From: Methanobacteriota archaeon
GTDB taxonomy: Archaea; Halobacteriota; Methanomicrobia; Methanomicrobiales; Methanoculleaceae
Length of the DNA stretch: 64,000 nucleotides
Reading direction: 5' to 3'
Assembly (NCBI GenBank): GCA_016841955.1
Contig: JAENYE010000007.1
Location: forward strand, 1 to 64,000
In this document: positions 1-8,277 of the stretch, one piece after another
How the letters are laid out: the number at the start of each line of letters is the position of its first letter
How positions within the stretch are numbered: position 1 is the stretch's first letter
Translations under genes and position numbers: made by a program
Notes under the pieces: model-generated
What the model was told of the DNA's origin: nothing
Database searches by the model: none
Seen by the model: the letters and a program-made list of their open reading frames with translations, nothing else

Positions 1-208
1 GGGGGAGGGGGCTGACGGGGGGGGGGGAGACCCCCCTCCCCTGTCCCACACCCCCCCGCGGCGATACTCCCACGGTCCAGTGTACTGGGACACCTCTACA
101 CTTTTTTACGGTTCCAAGAGGTGCGAAGAACACGGACGGAGTGCAACACCCGGCAACGACGGGACCCTTAAGACCCCGGGTTTCTTCCGGCCGCTCTCGC
201 CACCCCCA
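1..208. other. No gene seen; G/C-homopolymer-rich edge
   Basis: The first ~60 bases are runs of G and C of low complexity. The rest has no convincing codon pattern on either strand. It lies downstream of the msrA stop codon on the minus strand, so it may hold that gene's 3' end signals, but no clear T-run is present. Confidence 0.5.
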
Positions 209-697
209 TCACACCCTGCACTGCCCCCCGCCGCGCTTCGCGAAGTACTGCTGGTGATACTCCTCGGCCCGCCAGAACGTCCCCGCGGGCTCGATGGCGG
301 TGACGATGGGGCGCCTGAACCTGCCCGAGCGTTCCATATCCTCCTTCGACGCCCGTGCCTCCCCCTCCTGCTCCGGGGTGTGGTAGAAGATCACCGACCG
401 GTACTGCGTCCCGATATCGGGTCCCTGCCGGTTGGGCGTGGTCGGGTCGTGGGCGTTCCAGAATACGTCGAGGATGGCCCGGTACGAGACCTCTACGGGG
501 TCGTAGGTCACCTGCACGACCTCAGCGTGCCCGGTCCTCCCGGTGCAGACATCACGGTAGGTCGGGTTCTCGAGCGTGCCCCCCATGAACCCCACCGCCG
601 TATCCACGACGCCCGGCACGTGCCGGAACGTCTCCTCAACGCCCCAGAAACATCCTGCGCCGAAGGTGGCGCGCTCGAGGTTCTTCTCCGGTGCCAT
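209..697 (-). CDS. msrA: Peptide methionine sulfoxide reductase MsrA
   Basis: Reduces methionine-S-sulfoxide in proteins and free methionine, a cytoplasmic repair role. The 162-residue product has the family hallmark GCFWG at residues 15-19, with Cys16 as the catalytic cysteine, and the later GxDxGxQYRS and EYHQQYF patterns. Cys160 near the C-terminus could be a resolving cysteine. The frame stays open upstream to an ATG at 784, but the protein starting MAPEKNLER matches the usual family N-terminus, and a start at 784 would leave no promoter space before the divergent gene at 785. I therefore chose 697. Length and motifs fit the family well. Confidence 0.9.
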   Translation of the reverse strand: MAPEKNLERATFGAGCFWGVEETFRHVPGVVDTAVGFMGGTLENPTYRDVCTGRTGHAEVVQVTYDPVEVSYRAILDVFWNAHDPTTPNRQGPDIGTQYRSVIFYHTPEQEGEARASKEDMERSGRFRRPIVTAIEPAGTFWRAEEYHQQYFAKRGGGQCRV

Positions 698-784
698 GAC
701 AGATTCGCCAGGAGGCGGATCTGTGAAAAAGGTATCGACGTCTTTTGGGCATACCCTTATCCCCGGTCGGTGCCACGTACTCAC

Positions 785-1336
785 ATGGTCTTTGAATCAG
801 ACGCCGTTGAGATGGTCGCCCGACTGATGGCGCTCTCGGCGCGCACCGCCCCGAAGGCACGGGGCATCGACGTCATCAAAACGATGATCGTCACCGGAGA
901 AGAGAAGACAACACTCGCAGAGGCGATGCGGGAGTTCGGCGAGAAGCACAACATAGATTACTTCATCAGGGATGCGGGCAACGTCGCGGTAAGCGACGCC
1001 TGCCTCCTCATCGGTTCGCTGCTGCACGACGCCGTGAACCTCGACTGCGGCGGGTGCGGCTACTCCACCTGTGCGGAGATGCTCGATGCACAGCGCGAGA
1101 CGCTCCCTTCGGCCACCCCGTACCGGGGCCCGAACTGCATCGTCAGGATGGCGGACCTCGGGATCGCGGTCGGTTCCGCGGCAAAGACCGCAAGCATCCA
1201 CAACGTCGACAACCGGGTCATGTACACCGCCGGTGTCGGCGCTCTCTCTCTCGGGTGGCTGGAAGGCTGCGGCGTCGCCTACGGGATCCCGCTCCGCGCA
1301 TCTGGAAAGGATATCTTCTTTGACCGCACACGCTGA
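785..1336 (+). CDS. DUF2148 / ferredoxin-domain-containing protein
   Basis: A 183-residue protein with a cysteine cluster (Cys88, Cys91, Cys96 in [11 protein letters not shown]), followed by further conserved-looking cysteines near residues 116 and 161. This is the pattern of the DUF2148 family, predicted to bind an Fe-S cluster and common in methanogens; its reaction is unknown to me. The start at 785 ([10 protein letters not shown]) begins the recognisable domain, although the frame is open far upstream in GC-rich DNA. It is 15 nt upstream of the beta-RFAP synthase gene on the same strand, so the two are probably co-transcribed. That hints at a cofactor or redox role, but this is inference. 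Confidence 0.75.
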   Translation: MVFESDAVEMVARLMALSARTAPKARGIDVIKTMIVTGEEKTTLAEAMREFGEKHNIDYFIRDAGNVAVSDACLLIGSLLHDAVNLDCGGCGYSTCAEMLDAQRETLPSATPYRGPNCIVRMADLGIAVGSAAKTASIHNVDNRVMYTAGVGALSLGWLEGCGVAYGIPLRASGKDIFFDRTR

Positions 1337-1351
1337 AAACAAAGTGATAAC

Positions 1352-2434
1352 ATGCCTATCATGAAGATCCGGGGCGGGGACCTCGACCTCGTCGAGTACG
1401 AGTTCTCCTCCTTCACCCCCGGCGAGAATATCAGGCCTTGCGGCCTCCAGAAAGACTACCGGCTGACGCCGGTGGCCGGCACCGTCTTCGCCCGTGCCCC
1501 GGCGAGGATTCACCTCACCGTGCTCGACATGAACCGCTTCTCCCCGGACCGTCCCGGAGGGGGCGGGATCGGGTTTGCCATCGGGGTCTACTGCACCGCC
1601 GAGGTCGCGTGCACGGCATCGGGAATCGAGATCGACTACTCCCGCGAACCGATCCTCCGGCACTTCGTGGAGGCCTTCAGGCAGGTCGTCGGCTACACGG
1701 GCGGTTTTAAGATCCGCGCGCGCGACCACATGTACGAGCACGTGGGGCTCGGGTCCACGAGCACCATCCTGATTGCGGTCGCAAACGCCCTCAACACCGC
1801 GGTGGGGTCGCCGCTGACCAGCGACCAGCTCCGCCTGCTCCTCGGCAGCAACTTCGTCGAGGAGACGGAGGCCGGGAACGTCGCGTTCGGGTTCGAGACC
1901 GGTGTCGGCCCGGCCGTCAGCACCCACGGCGGCATGGCGGTGATGGGCGACGAACTGGCGCTCGTCTACCGGCACGCGTTTGGGATGGGGAAACAGGTCT
2001 ACATCGCCATCCCGCCATCTGAGATCTCGTCGGCGGGGGAGAAGGAGTTCGACCTCCTGATGAACAAGGCCCGGACCCTCGATTACCGCGACCGCGAACT
2101 GAAGTCCTACCTCATCCTGATGGACCTCATCCCGGCACTGGAACGGGGCGATCTCCGGAAAGCCGGCGACGTCATCTGGGAGATCGAGTTCCGGGGTTCG
2201 AAGCGTGCCGAGGTCGAACACCACGGGTTCGAGATCTATCGCTACATGGCGGCGCTCCGGGATGCCGGCCTCGAGTTCGTCGGCATGAGTTCGGTCGGCC
2301 CTTCCATCGCGATCATCACCGGCCGCCCGGAGGAGGAGGTGGCGGCGATCCTCGCTTCGGCGGGCCTCCGGGTCGCGATCGCGACGGTTGTCGATAACGA
2401 GGGGCTGAAGATCCACCTGGAAGAGACGGCGTAA
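1352..2434 (+). CDS. Beta-ribofuranosylaminobenzene 5'-phosphate synthase
   Basis: Catalyses the committed step of tetrahydromethanopterin synthesis: joining 4-hydroxybenzoate or p-aminobenzoate to PRPP with loss of CO2 or its equivalent, giving beta-RFA-P. The 360-residue product belongs to the GHMP-kinase-like fold. It has the family start ARAPARIHLTVLDMNR at residues 48-62, a glycine-rich GGGGIGFAIG, and the GHMP loop VGLGSTST at 131-138. The first ~45 residues are an N-terminal extension relative to the core domain. Start ATG 1352 lies 15 nt after the DUF2148 stop. A T-run follows the stop at 2456-2461. Identification is strong from these motifs. Confidence 0.9.
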   Translation: MPIMKIRGGDLDLVEYEFSSFTPGENIRPCGLQKDYRLTPVAGTVFARAPARIHLTVLDMNRFSPDRPGGGGIGFAIGVYCTAEVACTASGIEIDYSREPILRHFVEAFRQVVGYTGGFKIRARDHMYEHVGLGSTSTILIAVANALNTAVGSPLTSDQLRLLLGSNFVEETEAGNVAFGFETGVGPAVSTHGGMAVMGDELALVYRHAFGMGKQVYIAIPPSEISSAGEKEFDLLMNKARTLDYRDRELKSYLILMDLIPALERGDLRKAGDVIWEIEFRGSKRAEVEHHGFEIYRYMAALRDAGLEFVGMSSVGPSIAIITGRPEEEVAAILASAGLRVAIATVVDNEGLKIHLEETA

Positions 2435-2614
2435 GGCCGGCACCCGGCTCCACAATTTTTTAACTGCGCCTCTTCCGGGGAGACCTGAATCTCCTCAGAC
2501 CGTGCTCAGCCGCGCCGCCGGAGGGGTAAGCGATGCGTTCCGTAGAGCCCGGGCTCACCCCTGCGATACCGTTCGAAACGGGCAGTCCCCGGGAGAAAAA
2601 AGATATCGGCCGAC
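2435..2614. terminator. Convergent intergenic with T-run terminator
   Basis: The space between the convergent beta-RFAP synthase and Fae-Hps genes. Six consecutive T at 2456-2461 follow the plus-strand stop and fit an archaeal oligo-T terminator. The remaining ~150 nt show no gene I can support. Confidence 0.45.
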
Positions 2615-3796
2615 TCAGAAGTCGGTCATTATCCTGAACTGGTCGATCTCTTCGGTGCTCAGCTCTTCCAGGAACTCTTCCGCCGCGTGCTGGATGTTCT
2701 TGCTCGCGGTGATGGCGCGGCCGACGACCAGGATATCGGCGCCTGCCTTGAGTGCGTCCTTCACGACGTCCTGCCGGATGCCGCCTGCCGTCGCGACCAG
2801 CAGCCGCTCGCCGCCCGCCTTCTTGATCGCCGGGATGTCTCCCCAGGCGTACGCGGTCTCCTCGACATCGATGCCCCGGTGGAGTTCCACGACGTCCGGT
2901 TTCACCTTCAGCTGCTTGATGACGGCGACGGGGTCTTTTACGTTGAGCATGTCCACCACGGTGTAGATGCCGGTCTTCCGGGTATCCTCGATCGCCTTCT
3001 CGATGGTGGAGAGGGGCGCAAGACCGGATATCACGACGGCATCGGCGCCGGCGTCGGCGGTCATCCGGGCCTCGAGGTTCCCGGTGTCGAGCGTCTTTAG
3101 GTCGGCGACGATGAACGCGTTCGGGCGGAGTGCGCGGATCTCGGAGATGATCGAGAGGCCGAACTTCTTGATCAGGGGCGTCCCGGCCTCAATGATCAGG
3201 TGGTCGTTCTGGGGCAGTTGTTCGAGAACCTTCTTCATGTGGTTCTTGTCGACGAGGTCCATGGCGACCTGCAGGTACGGCGGGTCCCAGAGGCGCTGCA
3301 CCTTGAATCCCATGACTGCGTGGGCCGCCCGGTCTTTCTCGTGCAGGAGCGTATCGACGTCGGGGAACCGGTCGAGAGCCCGGCGGAGCGCGAGTTTCAT
3401 CGCGCCGTAGTTGAACCGGTAGATCTTGTTGTAGTCCTCGGCGGTGGGGTGGACGAAGACGCTTGCCATGATGACGGTGTCCTCGATATCGATCCCCTCA
3501 AAGACGCCCTCCTCGACCGCGTCTGCGACGGCCTTCGCCACCGCCGCCTGCACGGGCCCGAACATCTGGTTCACCTGGTACTCCTTCTTTAAGGTGACCT
3601 TGGGGATGATGAGCGTCGAGGGCTTCGTCGGCAGGTTCGGCCTGACGACCGCGAGGAGCGGCGTGTGCCCCTTCGAGAGCTGCGACATGGAGTTCGCAAA
3701 CGCCTGCCCTACCGCGCCCTCTTTGTTTCCCATTATCAGATCTATGTGCGCAAGTTCTGCGCCGTCTCCAACCAATGCTTCACCGATGAGATACAT
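2615..3796 (-). CDS. fae-hps: Bifunctional formaldehyde-activating enzyme / 3-hexulose-6-phosphate synthase (Fae-Hps)
   Basis: A fused 393-residue enzyme. The N-terminal Fae domain (about residues 1-160) condenses formaldehyde with tetrahydromethanopterin; it carries His17 in the GDGAELAHIDLI block, the known catalytic histidine of Fae. The C-terminal Hps domain (about 170-390) is an OMP-decarboxylase-like barrel with VADLKTLDTG and the phosphate-binding ATAGGI and LVVGRAIT blocks. In methanogens the fusion links ribulose-5-phosphate/hexulose-phosphate interconversion with formaldehyde capture and supplies pentose phosphate. Start ATG 3796 has GAGGG about 8 nt upstream and a TTTAATAC element farther up. 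It is monocistronic and convergent with the gene before it. Confidence 0.93.
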   Translation of the reverse strand: MYLIGEALVGDGAELAHIDLIMGNKEGAVGQAFANSMSQLSKGHTPLLAVVRPNLPTKPSTLIIPKVTLKKEYQVNQMFGPVQAAVAKAVADAVEEGVFEGIDIEDTVIMASVFVHPTAEDYNKIYRFNYGAMKLALRRALDRFPDVDTLLHEKDRAAHAVMGFKVQRLWDPPYLQVAMDLVDKNHMKKVLEQLPQNDHLIIEAGTPLIKKFGLSIISEIRALRPNAFIVADLKTLDTGNLEARMTADAGADAVVISGLAPLSTIEKAIEDTRKTGIYTVVDMLNVKDPVAVIKQLKVKPDVVELHRGIDVEETAYAWGDIPAIKKAGGERLLVATAGGIRQDVVKDALKAGADILVVGRAITASKNIQHAAEEFLEELSTEEIDQFRIMTDF

Positions 3797-4183
3797 ATGG
3801 ATGCCCTCAGATATTGCTGAAATATTAGTGAAACAGGTATTAAAGACCTCCCGGTCTGATCGATAGAATTAAGCGCGAAACATCCTGTTCGGGAGGAGCA
3901 GGAAATAACGGCATATTCGCCTGCGGTCGGTTGTGCACGTCTCCACGGCGGCTTATCGGTGTCGCGGGATCGACAATGTACGGATCGTGATATAATCTCA
4001 CGCAAAGACGCGAAGAGGGGGCGTAGGGCACATTCGAATCTACGCTTGCGGAGTTTGGGACCACTCCGTTATCAGCAATGATAGTGCAGGTCCCCCGTCG
4101 GTGAACCGGGAATCTCCCGGTCTTAGCCCGTGCAGAGCGTCAACGAAGATACCCTGCGGTATCGGGTAGAGATCATAAGAATG
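3797..4183. other. Intergenic region with hairpins and IS605-like end remnant
   Basis: No open frame convinces here. The left part holds the Fae-Hps promoter (minus strand). The right part holds two compact hairpins: ACCGGGA-ATC-TCCCGGT near 4106-4122 and GATACC-CTGC-GGTATC near 4148-4163. The first belongs to the transposon-end-like segment listed separately. Confidence 0.4.
4098..4147 (+). mobile_element. Possible remnant of IS200/IS605-type right end
   Basis: GTGAACCGGGAATC, then a short hairpin, then CTTAGCCCGTG and GCGTCAACG recalls the right-end / omega-RNA 3' segment of TnpB-encoding IS605/IS1341 elements (typically CCGGGAATCCC, a stem with TTTAG in the loop, then GATGTCAACG). No tnpB or tnpA frame remains next to it. 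This rests on pattern memory only; the hairpin is imperfect compared with intact ends. Confidence 0.35.
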
Positions 4184-4337
4184 TGGGGTCGGTGAGATTT
4201 GAACTCACGATCGACGGGTCTCTCCGAACATGCATCAGTGCTCCAACGGGTCATCATCTCTCAATCAGGAGACCCATTGTTCATCACGTGCAAAGACCGC
4301 TGGAGCCCGTCGCCATTCCGGACTAGGCCACGACCCC
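4184..4337 (-). tRNA. tRNA-Trp (CCA) with 80-nt intron
   Basis: Read on the minus strand: acceptor GGGGTCG (4337-4331) pairs with CGACCCC (4191-4185), discriminator A at 4184. The D-arm is GCC...GGC, the anticodon stem ACGGG/CCCGT, the T-arm GTGAG-TTCAAAT-CTCAC. The 5' exon ends CTCCAG, giving anticodon CCA, so tRNA-Trp. The 3' exon resumes at A38 (4219). The intron (4220-4299) sits at the canonical 37/38 site. A long intron in tRNA-Trp that hosts a box C/D guide RNA is known in euryarchaea, and this one shows the same layout. Confidence 0.95.
4220..4299 (-). ncRNA. Box C/D guide sRNA inside the tRNA-Trp intron
   Basis: In minus-strand order the intron has box C GTGATGA (4287-4281), box D' CTGA (4268-4265), box C' ATGATGA (4257-4251) and box D CTGA (4238-4235). 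The D' guide TGGGTCTC pairs with GAGACCC across the 3' splice site; the fifth base from D' faces C39. The D guide GTTGGAGC pairs with GCTCCAGC across the anticodon; the fifth base from D faces C34. This is the Cm34/Nm39 arrangement known for archaeal pre-tRNA-Trp, here with C rather than U at position 39. Confidence 0.92.
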
Positions 4338-4393
4338 GCTCTCTATATCGTTGACGCCATGTAGTATAAGGGTTGCGCTGGAAAAAACCAGTA

Positions 4394-4402
4394 ATCATAT
4401 AA
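4394..4402 (+). promoter_or_regulatory. TATA box of the acyl-CoA synthetase gene
   Basis: ATCATATAA lies about 26 nt before the ATG at 4428, the spacing expected if transcription starts at or next to the start codon (leaderless mRNA). A second TATA-like string (TTATATA, 4419-4425) is too close to the ATG to serve this start. Confidence 0.5.
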
Positions 4403-4427
4403 CGGTACCGCCACTCATTTATATAGA

Positions 4428-6128
4428 ATGGTTGAGGGCAGTTACGCGTGTGGGAACTCGCAGATACCCCTGCTTGGCATCACTATCGGTGAAATGGTGA
4501 ACCGAATCGCAGCGGCGCACCCGGACAGCGAAGCAATCGTCTCCGTCCACCAGGATATCCGGTGGACGTATGCGGAATTTCTTGAGCGTGTCGATACCCT
4601 GGCGCGTGCCCTCATGGCGCTCGACGTGGAGCGCGGGGACCGGGTCGCCATATGGGCGCTGAACTACGCGGAATGGGTGCTCACCCAGTTCGCCACGGCG
4701 AAGATCGGCGCCATCATGGTGAACATCAACCCGGCATACCGGACCTACGAGTTCGAGTACGCCATGAAGCAGTCCGAGGTGCAGACGCTCATCATCCAGG
4801 GGCGGTTCAAGACCTCCGACTACGTCGGCATGTTCTATGAGTCCTGCCCCGAGGCGTTCGAGGCGAAGCCGGGCCGGATCAACAGCGACAAGTTCCCGTT
4901 CTTAAAGAACGTCGTCTTCCTCGGCGATATTCCCTACAACGGCATGTACACCTGGGACGACCTCCTCGCGAAGGCCGAACTCGTTCGTCCCGAAGAACTC
5001 CGGGAGCGTGAGGAGTCGCTCAGCTTCGACGACGCGGTCAACATCCAGTACACCAGCGGGACCACCGGGTTCCCGAAAGGCGTCGTCCTGACCCACCACA
5101 ACATCTTAAACAACGGTTTCATCATCGGCGAGGGGATGAAGTTCACCCATAAGGACCGGCTCTGCATCCCGGTGCCGTTCTACCACTGTTTCGGCATGGT
5201 CCTCTCGAACATGGCGAGCGTCACCCACGGCGCCGCGATGGTGCTGCCCTCGCCGGTCTTCAGTCCCGAAGCGGTCCTTCGTACCGTGCAGGACGAGCGG
5301 TGCACGGCGCTCCACGGCGTGCCGACGATGTTCATCGCCGAGCTCTCCCACCCGGACTTCCCGAAGTACCGGCTTGAAACGCTTCGCACCGGGATCATGG
5401 CGGGGTCGCCCTGTCCGACCGAAGTGATGCGGGAGGTCAATAAGAAGATGAACATGTCCGAGATCGTGATCGTCTACGGGCAGACGGAGACCTCGCCCGG
5501 CGTCACGATGACCACGACCGCGGATCCCCTGGAGCGGCGCGTCTCCACCATAGGCAAGCCGTTCCCCCACACCGAGATCAAGATCATCGACCCGAACACA
5601 AAGCGGATCGTCCCCCGGGGAGAGACCGGCGAGATCTGCGCCCGGGGCTACTGCGTGATGCGGTGCTACTACAACAACCCGAACGCCACCCACGCGACGA
5701 TCGACGAGAGCCACTGGAACCATACCGGCGACCTCGGGACGATGGACGAGGAGGACTACGTCAAGATCGTCGGGCGGCTGAAGGATATGGTGATCCGCGG
5801 TGGGGAGAACATCTATCCGCGCGAGATCGAGGAGTTCCTCCATAACCACCCGAAGATCGCCGACGCCTACGTGATCGGTGTCCCGGACCGGAAGTACGGC
5901 GAGGAGCTGATGGCCTGGATCAAAACCGACAACGGCGCGACCCTCACCGAGGACGAGGTGAAGGAGTTCTGCCGCGGCCGGATCGCCCACTACAAGATAC
6001 CGCGCTACATCAAGTTCGTCGAGGACTTCCCGATGACGGTCTCGGGGAAGATCATGAAGTTCAAGATGCGTGAAGCGGCGATCGAGGAGCTCGGCCTCGA
6101 GAACGAGTCGAAGATCGAGACCGCATAA
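4428..6128 (+). CDS. AMP-forming acyl-CoA synthetase (AMP-binding protein)
   Basis: Activates a carboxylic acid with ATP to an acyl-adenylate and then transfers it to CoA; the acid is not evident from sequence. The 566-residue protein has the ANL-superfamily P-loop YTSGTTGFPKG (208-218), the VYGQTE motif, HTGDLG, the hinge GRLKDMVIRGGENIYP, and the C-terminal catalytic lysine in VSGKIMKFK. The N-terminal block IPLLGITIGEM fits the FadD-like medium- or long-chain acyl-CoA ligase branch, which supports ATG 4428. The gene is a single unit flanked by tRNA-Trp and a convergent pair. In a methanogen it could serve fatty-acid uptake or an acetate-like acid; this is not resolvable here. Confidence 0.88.
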   Translation: MVEGSYACGNSQIPLLGITIGEMVNRIAAAHPDSEAIVSVHQDIRWTYAEFLERVDTLARALMALDVERGDRVAIWALNYAEWVLTQFATAKIGAIMVNINPAYRTYEFEYAMKQSEVQTLIIQGRFKTSDYVGMFYESCPEAFEAKPGRINSDKFPFLKNVVFLGDIPYNGMYTWDDLLAKAELVRPEELREREESLSFDDAVNIQYTSGTTGFPKGVVLTHHNILNNGFIIGEGMKFTHKDRLCIPVPFYHCFGMVLSNMASVTHGAAMVLPSPVFSPEAVLRTVQDERCTALHGVPTMFIAELSHPDFPKYRLETLRTGIMAGSPCPTEVMREVNKKMNMSEIVIVYGQTETSPGVTMTTTADPLERRVSTIGKPFPHTEIKIIDPNTKRIVPRGETGEICARGYCVMRCYYNNPNATHATIDESHWNHTGDLGTMDEEDYVKIVGRLKDMVIRGGENIYPREIEEFLHNHPKIADAYVIGVPDRKYGEELMAWIKTDNGATLTEDEVKEFCRGRIAHYKIPRYIKFVEDFPMTVSGKIMKFKMREAAIEELGLENESKIETA

Positions 6129-6157
6129 TCATCTTTTTTGCCGTTCCAAAAACAGGG
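6129..6157. terminator. T-run between convergent genes
   Basis: TTTTTT at 6134-6139 directly follows the plus-strand stop and fits an oligo-T terminator. Only 29 nt separate the convergent genes. Confidence 0.5.
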
Positions 6158-7465
6158 TCAGGAGGCTTCCTCGGCCCGCCCTACGAGCGCCCGGGCCGTG
6201 GCTGCGGCTTCCCGGACGATCTCCTCTTCTCCCGGCACCTCCCTCTCGTGCATCAGGACCTTCCCCTGGCAGAGCACGGTCATGACCGCGCCGCCGTTGC
6301 AGGCGTAGACGGTGTTCGAGTCGGCGTGAAAGAGCGGTGTGTTGCAGACCGCACGGGTATCGAGGAGGACGATATCGGCCGGCGCCCCCACGGTCAGCGT
6401 CCCGGGGCCGGTGCCGAGCGCCCGGGCGCCGGCAGCGGTCGCCATCGCGACCGCCTCGCCTGCGGGGAGGAGGGTCGGCGAGTTCCAGGCGAACTTCTGC
6501 AGCAGGGCGGCAAACTTCATCTCCTCGAGCATGTCGAGGTTGTTGTTCGAGGCGCAGCCGTCGGTCCCGAGGCAGACGTTCGCCCCGTACTGCTTCAGCC
6601 AGTGGTAGGGCATCGCCCGGTTGACGGCGAGTTTCATGTTGCTCGCCGGGTTGTGGGAGGCGTGGACGCCCCGCTCGCCGAGGAGCCGGCACTCGGCCTC
6701 GTCGAGCCAGCAGCAGTGCGCGGCGACGGTCCGGGGGGTGAGGCAGCCGCACTCGTCGAGGAGGACCGCGGGGCGTTTGCCGAACTGCGCGACGCAGTCG
6801 ACGACCTCCTGCTCGGTCTCGGAGAGGTGGACGTGGATGCCGATCCCCTGCTCCTGTGCATATTCGGCGCACCAGGAGAGGCCTTCGGGGGAGACTGTGT
6901 AGACGGAGTGGGGGCCGACGGCCGCCTTGATGCGCGGGTTATCCAGCGTTTTTACGTGGGCAACGAGGGCTTCCGTCGCCTTGATCTCGGCCTCCCTTTT
7001 CTCCTCGTTCCCGAGGTCGATGAACCCGTGGGCGAACGTCGCCCGGATGCCCATCTCGTCGACCGCCTGCGCCGCCCGGTCCATGAAGAAGTACATGTCG
7101 TTGAACGCGACGGTGCCGCTCTTGATCATCTCCAGGCACGCGAGTTTCGTGCCCAGGTAGACGTCGTCGCCGGTCAGGTGGGCCTCGAGCGGCCAGATCT
7201 TCTGCGAGAGCCAGTCCTGCAGCAGCATGTCGTCCCCGTACCCCCGGAGCAGGCTCATCGCGGCGTGGGTGTGGGTGTTGACCAGGCCCGGGACGGCGAG
7301 CCGGTCGGAGCCGTCGATGACGATATCGGCGTCGATTGCTCCCCGGGCATCCTCCCCTACGCTCGCGATCGCGCCGGTCTCGTCGATCGCGATATCCACA
7401 GTCGATCCGTCGATGGTGACCCCGGCGATCAGGACCGATCCCCGGGCGGTAAAGATCTCGTTCAT
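6158..7465 (-). CDS. dadD: Amidohydrolase, 5'-deoxyadenosine / MTA / SAH deaminase (DadD/MtaD type)
   Basis: Predicted to deaminate the adenine ring of 5'-deoxyadenosine, methylthioadenosine or S-adenosylhomocysteine, by-products of radical-SAM, polyamine and methyltransferase reactions. The 435-residue product has the metal-binding HTHAAMS block after VPGLVN, GPHSVYTVSP, the zinc-ligand HVHLSETEQE, HCCWLD, HNPASNMKL and GTDGCASNNNLD, all typical of the TRZ/ATZ-like deaminase group. Its ATG overlaps the stop of the upstream phosphorylase gene by 4 nt (7462-7465), so the pair is translationally coupled. That context favours nucleoside by-product salvage; exact substrate preference is unproven. 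Confidence 0.85.
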   Translation of the reverse strand: MNEIFTARGSVLIAGVTIDGSTVDIAIDETGAIASVGEDARGAIDADIVIDGSDRLAVPGLVNTHTHAAMSLLRGYGDDMLLQDWLSQKIWPLEAHLTGDDVYLGTKLACLEMIKSGTVAFNDMYFFMDRAAQAVDEMGIRATFAHGFIDLGNEEKREAEIKATEALVAHVKTLDNPRIKAAVGPHSVYTVSPEGLSWCAEYAQEQGIGIHVHLSETEQEVVDCVAQFGKRPAVLLDECGCLTPRTVAAHCCWLDEAECRLLGERGVHASHNPASNMKLAVNRAMPYHWLKQYGANVCLGTDGCASNNNLDMLEEMKFAALLQKFAWNSPTLLPAGEAVAMATAAGARALGTGPGTLTVGAPADIVLLDTRAVCNTPLFHADSNTVYACNGGAVMTVLCQGKVLMHEREVPGEEEIVREAAATARALVGRAEEAS

Positions 7466-8142
7466 GCAAGTCGCTCCACGATGTTCTCAAGGATTTTTTC
7501 GGTCCTCCGGCAGTTCGCCCGGGAGGTCGCGAGGATGTGTTCGTAGGTCAGGGTCTCTTCCCCGAGGCCGTTTGCGTAGTTGTCCACGGTGCAGACGGCG
7601 GCAAACCGCATCCCTAGTTCCAGCGCGAGCGTCGCTTCGCTCGCGACCGTCATCCCGACGAGATCCGCTACGCGGGCAAGCGCCCGGACCTCGGCGACGG
7701 TCTCGATCCGCGGCCCCCGGGTCTGGGCGTAGACGCCGCCCGTCCGGGCCTCCGGCACCAGTTCGCCGAGGGTGCGGACCAGGTCCGCGTCCAGTTCGGG
7801 CCGGACGTGGTCGATGGTGCACTCGTGGATGGACGGGATGTCGGTGAGGCTTAAGTAGTCGGTGGGGATGACGATCGAGCCCGGCGGGATCTCCTGTTTC
7901 AGGGAGCCGGCGGAGCCGAAGGCGACGATCTCGTCCACCCCGAGGATGGCGAGCGCGGCGAGGCACGCCCGGTAGTTGATGCGGTGCGGGGGGAGGTTGT
8001 GCTGGTGGCGCAGGAGGAGCGCGAAGGCTCCGGTGTGCACCTCCGCCTTCCCGTAAGGCGTGGCGACGGTCTGCTTCTCGAGCGGCGGCAGGTCGGCGAA
8101 GAGGAGGCTGGTGCCCCCGATGATCCCGAGCACTAGATCCAC
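7462..8142 (-). CDS. mtnP: MTAP-family nucleoside phosphorylase (methylthioadenosine/methylthioinosine type)
   Basis: Phosphorolysis of a purine nucleoside, releasing base and a ribose-1-phosphate derivative. The 226-residue product is shorter than most MTAPs (about 250) but has the N-terminal GIIGGTS phosphate loop, RHQHNLPPHRINYRA, AFGSAGSL, YAQTRGPRIET and VGMTVASEATLA. The following gene encodes a DadD-like deaminase and overlaps by 4 nt. In methanogens such as Methanocaldococcus, deamination precedes phosphorolysis, so the physiological substrate may be methylthioinosine or 5'-deoxyinosine. The start gives MDLVLGIIGG, the normal family beginning. It is the first gene of a two-gene operon. 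Confidence 0.85.
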   Translation of the reverse strand: MDLVLGIIGGTSLLFADLPPLEKQTVATPYGKAEVHTGAFALLLRHQHNLPPHRINYRACLAALAILGVDEIVAFGSAGSLKQEIPPGSIVIPTDYLSLTDIPSIHECTIDHVRPELDADLVRTLGELVPEARTGGVYAQTRGPRIETVAEVRALARVADLVGMTVASEATLALELGMRFAAVCTVDNYANGLGEETLTYEHILATSRANCRRTEKILENIVERLA

Positions 8143-8277
8143 CCCACTATGGCGGCATACGCTTCTCCGTGCGACATTCTCTCTAGAGGGTAGACGTCCT
8201 ACGGGAAAAGATTCACCTATCCGATGCCGCGGGATCGGTTCAATAAAAATTTACGCTTCCGCGACGACCGGAATATC

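Noticed and set aside
209-784. Longer msrA start at 784
   Set aside because: It would abut the divergent gene at 785 and leave no promoter; the family start is at 697.
797-2455. A long minus-strand open frame of 552 codons opposite the DUF2148 and beta-RFAP synthase genes
   Set aside because: It is the shadow of two well-recognised plus-strand genes in GC-rich DNA; its residues are Arg/Asp/His-rich without any domain.
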